A DNA stretch of 64,000 bases from Ixodes scapularis. Lineage: Eukaryota; Arthropoda; Arachnida; Ixodida; Ixodidae. The stretch is from positions 62,475,930-62,539,929 of the forward strand of contig NW_024609836.1 of the NCBI RefSeq assembly GCF_016920785.2, in the 5' to 3' direction. Positions 43,809-55,057 of this stretch are shown one piece after another (the stretch's first letter is position 1; each line of letters begins with the position of its first letter). The notes below the pieces were generated by a model. It saw only the letters and a program-made list of their open reading frames with translations. It was not told where the DNA came from and searched no databases. The translations under genes and the position numbers were made by a program.

Positions 43809-45118
43809 GGGCGGCGGAGAAAAGCTCACCGGAGAATAGCTCACCACAAAATCGGCAGATTCGGAGAAAAGCTCACCGGCCCTTGAGCAAAGGCAGAGAA
43901 AAGCTCACCGAAAAAAATTTTTTTATCTTAGCAAATTGTGCGTCGCACGTAGCAATTTAACACAATCATAAATTCGTTACTTCATTAAAAAATGTTCCTC
44001 TTTATTGTAATATTCTTGAAATTTATTGGGCATATTTACTAGTCCCTCTGAAATTAGTAATCATCCATTTTGTCTATTAACCACGCCGCGTGTATGAGAT
44101 CAGACCACGGGACACCCGTAAAAAATACAATTTATTGAGAGCTTGACAGTGCGCCGTCCGCAGCTCTATCAGATAAAGAGGTTTGTTCTTGGAAAGCTAA
44201 TATGAACTTCGGTGTGTAAACCGTTTCAGATCCGAAGGATGCGTGGTGCCTGATAAATGAGTAGATTCTTGATGGTGTAATCAGTGTCGACTACGCTGTT
44301 GTCTTCCTTTCTTCCTTTCTTTCTTTCACTAATAAACTTTGTTTGCGAGAACAGCTTCGCAAAGGGATGTTTGTTGTCTTCACTCCGTCTTTGCCGTTTG
44401 AGCTGTTTTCGTTATGTAAAACGTTTACCACTCGCCTAATTCGCTACCTTACAGAAGACTAGCTCCTATAAAAAAGCACTATCACATAAAGGCAACGTGT
44501 GGAAAAACCAGCACGAACGGCTAGAAAACGTGCATGTCCGTGGAAGAACGAAGTCTCAATATCCTACTGACCGTTCTATTCTGTTTTCAAAGGTTAACAA
44601 AAGCTTCGAAGATAATTTCAGGCACCGAGTTGTTGCGCATGCACTTTCGGATTTTTGGCATTTACAGTTTTTTTTTATTATTATTATTATTGCGTTTCAG
44701 GTTAGAATCAGACATTATTAAGCTTTCTAACTTCTTCGTGTTGTTCAAGTTCATAAAGTTTTCAGTTAGGCTTTTGTTGCCTAAAAAGTAAACCATAAAA
44801 ACACTCGCCCGCAATTGTTCATATCGGAGATATATAATACCCAATAAGCTTCACAAATATTACAAAAAAAAAATTACATTTGGTTTTACAAAACTAACAA
44901 ATTTTGATGATAATAACTTGATGTATGTTGCCATGATTCGACAGCCTTCATTTGAAAAGAAAAACAAAACCGGAGAGCTCTTCTTCTCATCCGCTCAAGG
45001 GCCGGTGAGCTTTTCTCCGCATCCACCGGTTTCGCGGTGAGCTTTCCTCCGGTAAGCTTTCCTCCGGTGAGCTTTTCTCCGGTGAGCTCTTCTCCGGTGA
45101 GCTTTCCTCCGGGATTCG
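43809..45118. mobile_element. element with inverted arrays of GGAGAAAAGCTCACC
   Basis: The left end has four 15-bp units (43816, 43831, 43863, 43895) reading GGAGAAAAGCTCACC. The right end has six inverted units, five in perfect 15-bp tandem from 45036 to 45110 plus one at 45004. GGCCCTTGAGC / GCTCAAGGGCC also pair. AATATTA occurs on both flanks (43802-43808 and 45119-45125), a possible TSD. The 1.1 kb AT-rich interior has no recognised ORF. Confidence 0.75.
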
Positions 45119-45216
45119 AATATTACTACTCCATCACGTCAAAAAATGTTGTCCTACTTCACGTCTCCTGCGGTGTTCAAGATGCCATCGAGCCATTGGT
45201 GTCTCTTCCAAGGATA

Positions 45217-45660
45217 TACCGGGTGTCTATACATAGTAGCGGCCAGGCTCTTTAAATCGACCGCAAAATTCGGTTTCTCAACCTATCGCGCTTTAATTTT
45301 CTGCGGCGTTGCCCACAGGTGGTGCCTTTTTTCTATAAAATTCGCAAAGAGCGAACTTACCTGAGGAAAAAGGAAAGAAACAAAAAGGCGTAACCCCTAA
45401 GGAAACGCAGCGAAGTCAGCGGTCTTGAAACAATAGGGCGCCCTATTGATTGAAGACCGGTGGCTTCGCTGCATTTCCATATGAGTTAAGCCTTTTTCTT
45501 TCTTTACTTTTTTCCCACTTAAGTTCGCTCTTTGCAAATTGTATAGAAAAAAAATGCACTCCCTGTGAGCAACTCTGCGGAAAATCGTAGCGCGATAGGT
45601 TAAGAAACCGAATTTTGCGGTCGATTTAAAGAGCCTTGCTACTATTTGGGACACCCGGTA
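45217..45660. mobile_element. foldback MITE, ~200-bp arms
   Basis: TACCGGGTGTC at 45217 and GACACCCGGTA ending 45660. Arms share GCTCTTTAAATCGACCGC, AAAATTCGGTTTCT and GCGAACTTA. Centre is CAATAGGGCGCCCTATTG, a perfect palindrome. Ends suit a TA target. Confidence 0.9.
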
Positions 45661-46163
45661 CTATAATGAGAATCGCAGAATATCACACAGATTGTCGTCC
45701 CCCGGCGCATCCTTCTTCGCCTCCCCCTTTTAGCGAACAAGAGACTCCAGGAACCATTTTCAATCAGAAAGAGAGATTTATGAATGCCGATGCATCCTTC
45801 GGCCGGCTCCCGCGGACCAACGCCTCCGTGGGAATCCCCTGCGTTGCCGTCTCGCGCGGAAGGGGCGACGTCGCTGGAAGGTGTTAGATGAAAGACCCTA
45901 ATGGTCCTCTTCCTCCCGTACACTGTCCGTCCTGTCTCGAGGCTCTTCTTGGCACCGTCACTGCCTCCTTTCCCATTCCTTATGCACTGCGTGAGCTGTC
46001 TCTCGCATTCAACACGCTTCGCGAATGAAGGGAACCTCTTGACCCCTCGAAAGCGACCCGAACAGAATGGAAGGCTCCAGGACGACGGTGTGCTGCCATG
46101 TCCCGAGACATCGAAAGGGTGATGACCCTAGAGCTTGTTTTATTCGTAAGCCTGTCATCGGAT
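45661..46163. other. anonymous DNA
   Basis: No gene or repeat partner recognised. Left TSD of the next element is 46156-46163. Confidence 0.45.
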
Positions 46164-46924
46164 CAGTGTTGTAGGCGTTACCGAAATGAAGTAACGAAAT
46201 ACGTATGTTACTCGCAAATAAAAGAAACGCGTTATGGACCTGCGTTACCTGAAAGTAGAAGGGACGCGTTAACGATGGCGTTACCAAAAAAAAGTAACGC
46301 ACGTCTTTTTGCGTTACTTTGTAATCGTGAATTAAAACGTTTTACTGTCCTGGACTTAAAAGCCCATAAGTGTCATGCTTCAAGAAACATGATGTGCATG
46401 AGAAACTTAAAATAATTACGTTTTATTTTTTACGGTTCCACCTGGATGCTCACAAAAAAAAAAACGCGTATGTATCTATAAAAATGTTGAAGGGTAAATG
46501 TGGGATTATCGCAAGCCTTTCTATGACTTGATGCCTCGTGCAGTGGAAACGCTTAAAAGAATTCAAGTGTAACCTTTTTTTTAGGTGTTGGGAAGACGAT
46601 GTAACTATAGTCCGCTGCAACCTAAGAACGAAAGGCGGGGGTAAGACGGGCCGGGGAGGAGGAAGCAGACGGAACGCTAAAGAGAGAAGGAGGTTTCCCT
46701 CTCTCTTCTCCAGCGTTCCGTCCGCTTCCTCCTCCCCGGCCCGTCTTACCCTCGCCCTTAGGTTGCAACGGACTATAGTAAGGTAATAACATTACCCGTC
46801 AGTCAAAACAAGTAACGTGAGTACCTTATCAATTACCGTTTTGAAAAGTAACGAGTATGCTAGTCCGTCACCGAAAAAAGTTATCGGTAACTCCGTACCT
46901 CGTAACGAGTTATGACCAACACTG
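46164..46924. mobile_element. hAT-like MITE with 8-bp TSD
   Basis: CAGTGTTGTAGGCGTTACCG at the left; GAGTTATGACCAACACTG at the right. Octamers CATCGGAT (46156-46163) and CGTCGGAT (46925-46932) differ by one base. Rich in GTAACG/CGTTAC words on both arms. Nested MITE at 46605-46778. Confidence 0.88.
46605..46778. mobile_element. near-perfect hairpin MITE nested in the hAT-like MITE
   Basis: CTATAGTCCGCTGCAACCTA pairs with TAGGTTGCAACGGACTATAG, and pairing runs through GGGCCGGGGAGGAGGAAGC almost to the centre (arms about 85 bp). TA at both ends. Confidence 0.93.
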
Positions 46925-46932
46925 CGTCGGAT

Positions 46933-47344
46933 GTACGCAAAACTGGCGGAATGATGTTCTGGGGTCCCATTCTTCTATGAAAAGCGTTGTTGTACCCGTG
47001 AGAAAATAACTGGACAATATTGTTCGTATACGAGGAAAGCAGGTTCCCGGTGACGGGTTAGGAATTTCCCACGGAGTAAATCTATGAAGGAAATCTTCCC
47101 CACCCCCTTTCCTCTCTTTCTCCCTTAAATCAGGGGAGCATGGGGAATCAGGATAACCGAGGTCCTAATGCACCGACAATGCACCATACAAGGGACAGTC
47201 TGCAGTTACCGTCTGGGGCGTGTTTCTTACTTGTGCGATGTGTCACATCGGTCGAGGAAAAACAGTCTCAAGAAGCATGTTCGAAGTCTGCATGTGTATC
47301 AAGCAAACGTGCTTCCATCGCGCTTGATGCGCATCCGCAGATCA
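46933..47344. other. anonymous DNA
   Basis: Nothing recognised. Confidence 0.45.
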
Positions 47345-47509
47345 TAGGGAGTTTTAGGGAACCGTTTTCTCACATCCGGTACTGTACGATGGGCCGTCAG
47401 GTACGAACTGCGCATGCGCTACCACAGAAGACTGGGATATGCGCAGTTCGTACCGGAAGGCCCATCGTTTCGTATCGGATGTGTGAAAACGGTTCCCTAA
47501 AACTCCCTA
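47345..47509. mobile_element. hairpin MITE, best copy of TAGGGAGTTTTAGGGAACCG family
   Basis: TAGGGAGTTTTAGGGAACCG at the left pairs exactly with CGGTTCCCTAAAACTCCCTA at the right. Arms extend about 75 bp (GATGGGCC / GGCCCATC, TACGAACTGCGCA / TGCGCAGTTCGTA). TA-flanked. Confidence 0.95.
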
Positions 47510-49421
47510 ATTCTGTCATCGTATCTGGAATGAACACCGTGTCTCAAGTATGGCGTACGAGTTACCTGAGACTTTTCACGTTCGCACGTTAGTGCACAAA
47601 AGAACAGATTTACGCAACTGCCAACAACTGATGGGGTCGAAATAGAATTTAAATGAAAAAAGCTGCCCTCTTTATTTTGTTGGCAAACAGTGTTGTCTGA
47701 TCGTTCGCCTAATGTGACTTCTTACGCAGCCCGAGATTAAACAATTTCGGTCGGGTGACCGTCTTCGTCAACACTCCTTCGGCCTAATAAAGAATGGAAG
47801 GTAGACACATGCGATGAACGAACAAATAAACTGACAGACGCGGTGTTTTGAGAAAACTAAAAACGCGTCGACGGTGGCGCCCCCACTTATCGATCCCGGC
47901 GCAGCGTTGGTTAAGCCGCTGGGAGGCGCAAGTGAAAGGGCTCGGCGGTCACACCTGAAATCACGCCTTCTAGTCACACCTTGGGGTCACGCCTAGACCG
48001 ACGCCTACCGTTCAAAATATTTGAAAAACGCCCTGGCAAGAGTTCATCTATGAAACCATTAGTTCCCGTTTTCAACTCGAGAGGGCTTCGGAGAGGCTAT
48101 CGGCGCGATAGAGGCGGTGCGTCCGTGGCTGCCACAGCTCTTTGGCATGTAAGGCTTCCTCGCACGATGGGCCAATTTCGATGGCGTTTGTCACGTTGTG
48201 AGTGGCATCCCGTCGGTATTTAACCGTAAAAAATTATATCCCAGCGATAAAGAGCCCAATTTTTATTAATTTCCCTAATCCGTTCAAACGATTGTTCGTC
48301 CGTCTGAAAAAAACAATACATGTTTTCACGCTTCTTGCTTCGAGATTCGTGCTTGGGCATCGTTATTGGCTAATGTGGTGCAATCGTACTAGACACAAAG
48401 TGATAATAAGATTGTCACGCGTCACCACGACCTGTGTTTGTTTTTTGCTGCGAAATTTCACTGCTTTACATTTTTTCTGCGATTGATTTCGTTTGTCTAC
48501 GATGAATCTAGGGGCTGACAAAACTATCCAGTTTTATATTGGGCAGGAACTTGTCTAACTAAACTGCGTACCTTTTTTTTTCCTCGTGTCCAACACGGCT
48601 AAGGAGTCAACAGAAAAAATAAACTGAATTAAAAAAAAACTTTTTGTGATTATATTAGTGTTACAGTCAAACACCTCACCCTCCGCAAAGGTAAAAAGAA
48701 TATACCCACCGTCACCTCGTTCGCCAAAAACACAAAACAAATGTATGCAGTGTCCCGGCGGAGGTCGTTGACTTTTGCGCCCGGCAGCAGCGAGCAACAG
48801 CAGCAGCGGCAGCAACAATTCACGCCTGCCCAGAGACGAAGACGGAGGCCGGTAAGGACAAGATTCCGTCGACCAAAGTAACCATTCTCCCCCACCTCGG
48901 CTTACACTCGTCGCTCGAACCGTTCTGCGTGCTGCAAAACGCTTTTAAACCAGCCCTCAACTCTAACCCCTTTCACCGGTACGTACGACGGATCCTCCTC
49001 CCGCTTTGCATCACGTCCGCGAGTGAAGAGAACCGTAAAAATAGGGGGCCTCCTTTACGCCTCACTCTTCCGACTCCCCCCCCCCCCCCCCCCCCCCATC
49101 TCTTTCCCTCGTAGCCTCCTCTCTTTCTATCTCTCTCTTTCTTTCTTTCTTTTGATTCTGAAACGAGTGCATGTCGATGATGTATGCTAGACTTGGAGGG
49201 CATCCCTCAGAAAAGAGGGAGCGGGGGGGGGGGGGGGGGGGGGGGGGGGTGCAGCATACGGACGATTTTGGTTGAGGGCTTTGAATCCGACCGTAGCCGA
49301 TCCGATGGAGCCCAATCCACCAAGCGCACTAAGTGCGCGCCCGCGATGCAGTTTTGCCTTTTGTTTTGGGCATTATTCTAGCAACCGTAGGCACGCGATC
49401 CCACACACCCCCGTCGGCAAG
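47510..49421. other. anonymous DNA with C and G tracts
   Basis: C tract 49076-49098 and G tract 49223-49249, plus CAGCAG-rich DNA near 48790. No exon recognised before 49422. Confidence 0.45.
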
Positions 49422-49514
49422 ATGGCGGAGCCCGGATCGGCAAACGACTATACAGTCACTCAAAGTCTCTTATTGACGCGTAATCTCTACCTAATCAAAC
49501 TCGTTAATTTCTAA
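49422..49514 (+). CDS. candidate first coding exon or chance ORF in GC-rich, CpG-bearing DNA
   Basis: A 30-codon frame starting in an excellent context, GGCAAGATGGCGGAG, encoding MAEPGSANDYTVTQ at its start. AAGATGGCGG is also the YY1-type motif common just downstream of animal transcription starts. The upstream 150 bp is CpG-containing. No clear splice donor is seen before the stop, and the assembly gap lies 350 bp away. It might be a short uORF or promoter-proximal sequence instead. Weak call. Confidence 0.2.
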   Translation: MAEPGSANDYTVTQSLLLTRNLYLIKLVNF

Positions 49515-49868
49515 CGAACATCATCATCATCACCAATTTAGCCAGAAACCAGCAACACATAGAGAATAAATAACCAAAGGGAAAGAAATGCGACAATCGC
49601 AATTTAGTAAGAAAAAAAGCTAGAGCCTTCTCAACCCGATGATTCCGGTTAACCACTGAGAACGCACCGGTCGTCTTACACAAAAGATAGCAACTTAGCC
49701 CACAATGCGAGCAAAACACACACGCACAAGCTCACAGAGAAACGAGAAAAGATGTTTTGTAAAAGATAACCCTATACACCATCGACGATATAGTCCTTTT
49801 TTCAAAATTCGATCGAGCAACATTGTCCGTCCCCCATTTCTTTGGCGCCAAGCGTGTGATTGGGTCCT

Positions 49869-49968
49869 NNNNNNNNNNNNNNNNNNNNNNNNNNNNNNNN
49901 NNNNNNNNNNNNNNNNNNNNNNNNNNNNNNNNNNNNNNNNNNNNNNNNNNNNNNNNNNNNNNNNNNNN
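49869..49968. other. assembly gap (100 N)
   Basis: Exactly 100 unknown bases, the conventional size for a gap of unknown length. Confidence 0.99.
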
Positions 49969-51405
49969 AAGATTGTTGTACGCCATCCTACATTTAGTTG
50001 TTTATGAGTAATCGGAGGGATGGTCGCACGATCAAAAAGTACTAGTTTCAAAAATATAACTAAAAAACATTGTTTTCACTTTCAACTCAATGTCAAAAGT
50101 TTTACCACTGCAGATAAAGATGTCGGAACAGACCGCAATGCCTCAATGGCTAGACACAGACACACATTTCGCTGAACAGTAAGATGTGCAGCAGGGGATT
50201 CTGTGATATGTCTTGTGCGAGGTGTGTTTCCAGAAACTCGCAGGTGAACAAGATATAGTCCCATCTAAACCGGCCGAACTTACGCGCCTGCCAGAGTTAA
50301 CGGCGTGAACTCTCGCAGAAAGTTGGCCTAGTTCAGGAAGTCAACATAAAATGTGCGCTTCGATAAAAAGCTAACAATGTTAAAGTATAATATATTTATT
50401 ATAATGGCACAGTGAACAACGCGGAAATTTTTACGCACTTGACAGGTTATGAACGCCACGATCTTTGCGCAAAGGGACGAGTTAATCTAACGTCGCTCCT
50501 TACCTACAGAACCAGAGGCCTGGAAGAACAATTGTTTGAATGAAGAACACTGCTCTACTTTCTCATTCTCCTTAGTTTGACGACTTGTGTCCAATTTTTC
50601 TGCTACATTTATGGTTAGTCGGGCCATACAATAATTATTAGAAGAAAAAAAAATAAATGAATTTCGACTCATTCTGTAATATATATTATTAAAAAGAAAC
50701 GTTCGGAACTTCGGCGTTTCAACGGGAAACTTTTTAGACCGGGCTTCAGTCTTTGTTTTGGACATGTATCGCGGCCAGCCGTAGTGGAAAAGCCATATAT
50801 GTAAAAAGGCATGGTAATATAACTTGATTTAGAGGTATCTTAAGATACACAGATTGTCTCTTGTGCAAACAATTTAATAACACTTGTGCGATATCCATAC
50901 CCGCCTTGTAAAGGCATTAATCTGAAAAATTTCCACGCAAGTTAAATATGATGTTACAAAACGTGGCATCAAGTGGGTAAGAAACAAGTCGATAAGAACA
51001 CGAATCATTATTTGTATTTTTGAGGCCTTCACAATGTTTTTCTTGCAATTAGGTAAGTATTCTTCTATACTGCGATATTATAAGCTGAATCATCTGATAG
51101 GGTAAAAAAACGCCTTTCTGGTAACTTGGTGGATTTTTGTATTGAAAAAGCAAGTGTGGTCAAAACGTTCCGAGACTGACATTGGTAGCGTAAAAAAAGA
51201 GAGCAGCACAGTGATGCGCGCGTTGAAGTCAAAGTCAAAATCAAAAGACAAAAGTCTTTATTTTCTCTCCGTTCGGAGAGGGGAGGCAGAGAAAAAAGCA
51301 ACTCAGTGTTGCTTGACGAGCTTCTGCCCCCCTCCCTACAGCAGCAGAGAAAACAAATATATACACGTACACAAACTCATACAAATTCACAATCTCGACA
51401 CCAAT
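49969..51405. other. anonymous AT-rich DNA
   Basis: AAGTCAAAATCAAAAGACAAAAG followed by TCTTTATTTTCTCTCC near 51230-51265 resembles the 3' end of some LINEs, without any ORF nearby. Otherwise nothing recognised. Confidence 0.4.
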
Positions 51406-52233
51406 AAAAAGCAGGAACCCTCCTCCGTCATTATGTCAAAGGGCATCAATCTGTGAACATTTGGAACTGCGTTACGCGAGTTGGTTTGACCATATGCACG
51501 AGTATAATGGCGATCTCTCCATACACTGCAAACCAAAGCGAGAGGGAACATAAATTTTACGTCAAACCGGGCAAACCTAGAAGAAATACCTTTGAAATGA
51601 TTTAGAAGGCTTATGTTAAAAAGCTGGGAGGTGTGCGAGATGTTGTGAGTGGCACACCCTACTCAAGAATGGCAGAACGCCATTGAAGTCAAGAAGAGGT
51701 CGGATAAGGTCGTCCTACCACTCTTCATCTTCCAGCGATGTCTTGCCCTTCCTGAAGGGCAAGTACCACTCAAAACGCGTCGCACACCTCACTGTTTTTA
51801 ATGCGAAAGCATTAACTGGTCCTGTGGAGTGAGCCGACGTCATCAGCTTCAAACGGAACCTTAAATCCTTTCTCTAAGTGAAGCCAGATCCCAGCTGTGA
51901 AACCACGCGAAGCCAAGACAACGGCACCTATGCTCAGTGTCACTAGTTGTGTGCAGTACAGACGAAGGTAGCGCCAGGCGAGGGGAGAGAGGGCACGCAT
52001 AGGGAGGCTGGGTAGGATAAGAGAAAAACTCCTCTCCTCTTTAACATTCCTATAGTGCTCTCACCTTCTTCCCTCGCCCTCTATTACCCTCCTCTCCCCT
52101 CTCGCCTTCCTAGTGCTCGCCCTCTCTCTCTTCGCCTGGCGTTGCATTTGCCTAAACTGCGCCCAACTAGTGGCCACGTAGCGTAGTTTCCCCGATCCCA
52201 AAGGAGCACAGTAAAGCTGACATTGGCTGCTGC

Positions 52234-52301
52234 CATGGCCTCCGAGATCCCGAAGCGGGCGCGCGAACGCTTTCGCGCGCTTCGGGATCTCAGAGGCCAT
52301 G
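52234..52301. repeat. 68-bp palindrome
   Basis: CATGGCCTCCGAGATCCCGA at the left against TCGGGATCTCAGAGGCCATG at the right, with a GCGCGCGAA / TTCGCGCGC inner stem and a very short loop. Confidence 0.95.
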
Positions 52302-52424
52302 CTGCTGCACGCCGGTTTCAAGGAGCGCTCCCCTCATGGCGCTGCCTGTCTGCGAGGCAGCGGCTCCACCGCTCCACGCCAAAGGTCAGCGAGCGCGCCG
52401 AGGAGAGCGCGCGCGCTGACCGGC

Positions 52425-52498
52425 GACGAAAATTACGCAGCAGACGAAATAAGGGAGCGGACGAGCGGCTTGCATGCTTTCGCATTCACAACTCATAA
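52425..52498 (+). pseudogene. C-terminal tail related to the ORF at 16900-17238
   Basis: In one frame ENYAADEIRERTSGLHAF, then in the adjacent frame HAFRIHNS followed by TAA at 52496-52498. Corresponds to QYTADELRKRKNDVHAFRIHNS at 17 kb. One frameshift separates the two parts. Lies inside the foldback element. Confidence 0.4.
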
Positions 52499-52738
52499 GA
52501 AGTGCCTCGGTGCACCTTGAACCTTTCTTTCATAAGCCTTCTAAATCTTTTCAGACGTTCGTGTTTTAGGTTTGCCGGATTTGTCGTTAGATAGATGTTC
52601 GCTCTCGCTTTGGTTTGCAGTTTATGGAGAGATCGCAATCATGCTCGTGCATGTGGTCAAACAAACTTGTGTAGCGCAATTCCGAATGTTCAGAGAGCGA
52701 CGCCCTTTGGCATAATGAGGCAGAAAGGTTCCTACTTT

Positions 52739-53512
52739 CCACTGCTACGTGCAAATCATTTTGCTGCTTTCTCTTTTTACGCTACAAAATCATTCTCGGG
52801 ACGTTTTATCCAAAACTCGTGTACACATTTTTTTTTTTAAGATTAACAGATTTGTTTAAAAAAAGCCGTGAAATATACGCTCATTTGGCTTGCGCCGGTG
52901 AGTTATACGGCCAGGGGGACATTGTATGGGTGGCTAATCGTAACGATCAGTCGGCTTATTACCTAAAACATCTTAATCGACGTTTTAATTATTAAAATAG
53001 ACATATTGTTCTAATTGGAAAATATATTAGCGTCATCGATAACCACCACATCAGTCGAGAATAAAAAGAAGTGAAACACGTGGGAAGCGTTGTGGAGCGC
53101 TAAATTCACCACTCGTGCAGCAAGAACGAGGCTACAGATGCGCTAACGCTGCTCGTGGTGGTTTTTTGCTCCCTTATCATTCGTGTCTTCTCACCCCAGC
53201 CTTGTGCCTGCTGTACCAGTGGCGACTTCAGCGCACTACTGTGCTCCACACGACCACAAAGTTTTTCTAGAAATTATTGACTTAGTGGTTTTCGATGGCG
53301 CTCAGCCAGTTTTTAATTGAAATGGTCTGTTTATTTTTCCTAATTACAAAGATAATTAACATATCTTAGTTATAATATTTGACTTATACTAAAAATTAGA
53401 CCCTTAGTTATGTCTCCTGGGCCCCATAATTCACTTGCACACACCCAATAAAGTTTGTCGTGACTTCTTTTTTATTTTTTTCAGAATTATGTTAAGCAAA
53501 AGAAACACCCTG
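52739..53512. other. anonymous AT-rich DNA
   Basis: Nothing recognised before the TIR element. Confidence 0.45.
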
Positions 53513-53722
53513 TATACACCAACTCGTGTTTAAAAACAAACCGGAGCGCCCCTAGCGGACGCCACCGGCGCCGCGCATGCGCGGTGGAGGATGCGAAAGG
53601 AGCTCGCCGTCGCCCATAAACAAACCATTGAATTGCGTCGTTGTCGGCGCCGGTGTGAGTTCCCGTGCTCTTTTTCGCGTTGGAATTGTTGATACTACGC
53701 CCTCCTAAAAAGGTCTAATTGT

Positions 53723-53938
53723 TTGAGTGGCTGCAGCAAAATTAACGAGGCTCGTTACATCGCAAAACTTCGCGTGAATAATGTGACGTGCGGCGATTCA
53801 TTTCACGTGGACGCCGCAGAATGGGCGCTAATGCCTGACTCCCACAATGAGATTCTGCTCGCTATTTTCAGTCGCGACGTTGTTCGGGCCGCAAAAGCGT
53901 GGACCGTAGCTGAGATGGTGGACCAGGGTGTAAGATAG
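53723..53938 (+). pseudogene. small conserved ORF of copy Y, cut by the insertion
   Basis: Starts MSGCSKINEARYIAKLRVNN and follows the X and Z proteins through DSFHVDAAEW and AKAWTVAEMVD. The LINE-carrying unit inserts at that point (53924), so the last residues of the open frame come from its TIR. The downstream remainder, VDTENR-like, resumes at about 62597. Confidence 0.45.
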
Positions 53939-53995
53939 ACAGGTGGGGAAACGAGAGCCAAATGAGCGACCGGATTGTGTCCCCCTCGGGTTGAT

Positions 53996-55057
53996 GATGA
54001 TGACGATGATGATGATGATGCGGCTGTTCCCTTTAGATCGGGCAGGCTCGAACAATATTCATGCCCAAGCCTGGGGGCATTTGCGTGTTTTTGCCCCCTA
54101 AGGTAGATCTTTCTCCACCAGTCCTCTAATCGTCTCTTTGTTGCCTCGACAGACGGCCTATGTGGGCCACTGGAGGCCGTAGTCTCATTCGAGGCAGGCC
54201 TGTCCGCTGGTGCGGCTGGCCTAACCTCACTGGTTTGGTGTCCATCTCTAGTAGCCGTGAAGCCCAATACTTCGGCAAGCTCCAGAGGGCTTTGAAGGTC
54301 ACGGTCGTTGTCTCGTGGCTGGGATGGCCGGAGTCCTGCGCATTCCAGTACAATGTGCGCTACTGTTTCGTCGTGGGCCCCGCACACCCGGCACACGCTC
54401 GTGGTCACAGTAGAATCGAAGTGACGTCTGTAAGACAGAGTCCTTAGTGCCCCGGCTCGTGCCTCAAATAGCAAACGACTACCCAGGCTATTATCGTATA
54501 GCCTAGCCTCCGAGCCGATGGTCCTCTTGTTTGCAACATACACATCGAGTGTAGTCTTCAATTGGGCATCTTTGAGCCACTGCTGTGTTTCCTGGTCGCG
54601 AACCTTTTTTCGGATCTCTCTCTCCCATTCCCTGGCCGACGACGCTTGGACAGGGTCCGCAAAAAAACCGTACTTGCTTTCGAGCTGGTATAGGCGTTTC
54701 TGCCAGCGGGTCTGCAGCCCAGTCAGTTGAGTGTACCTGAACAGCCTTTTGGCCCACCGGCAGGTGTCCATATGTCGGAGACGTCCGTCGTAGGCGATTT
54801 TGCTGGTAGCTTCACGGGCTTCAAAAGAGGGCCATCCCAAATCACCCTGGACAGCCTCATTTGCTACTGTACCATGACAGCCTAGCGCTTGGCGCCCGAC
54901 CTCCCTCTGCCTACGTTCTATGTGAGCTCGGATATCTCCAGGGACACACATCACAGCGTTAGCAAAAGTCAATCCTGGTACCACCACCGCCTTCCACAGC
55001 TCCCGGGTCACAACGAATCTATTGCAACTCCAGAGAATCCGTCTGCGCAGAATGCTG
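53996..55057 (-). pseudogene. LINE ORF2 C-terminal region with CCHC zinc knuckle
   Basis: Minus-strand frame from the transposon junction (55057) onwards, starting SILRRRILWSCNRFVVTREL in the frame that continues the RT. It has the thumb-like region (WKAVVVPGLTFANAVMC), a basic region with repeated WQKRL/WEREIR helices, then CRVCGAHDETVAHIVLEC, a C-x2-C-x8-H-x4-C knuckle usual near the C terminus of LINE ORF2 proteins. Near the end a Ser run is encoded by the (CAT)n microsatellite. The frame has no stop before the left TIR; it reads through the TIR and into copy Y, ending only at 53803. So either the natural stop was lost or translation once ended in flanking DNA. Confidence 0.85.
54000..54022 (-). 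repeat. ATG/CAT microsatellite at the LINE 3' end
   Basis: GATGATGATGACGATGATGA and so on from about 53995 on the plus strand, i.e. (CAT)n at the 3' end of the LINE reading direction. Microsatellite 3' tails are common in CR1/RTE-like LINEs in place of poly-A. Confidence 0.85.

Larger units (their letters stand above)
51406..52738. mobile_element. foldback element with ~200-bp inverted arms
   Basis: Arms: AGCAGGAACC, ATTATGTCAAAGGGC, GTTACGCGAGTTGGTTTGAC, GCGATCTCTCCAT, AAACCAAAGCGAGAG and GATTTAGAAGGCTTATG on the left all recur inverted on the right in the same nested order. A 68-bp palindrome lies inside at 52234-52301 and a segment shared with 17 kb at 52425-52510. Confidence 0.87.

Noticed and set aside
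51230..51410. LINE 3' UTR
   Set aside because: TCTTTATTTTCTCTCC resembles some LINE ends, but there is no ORF, tail or TSD to support it.
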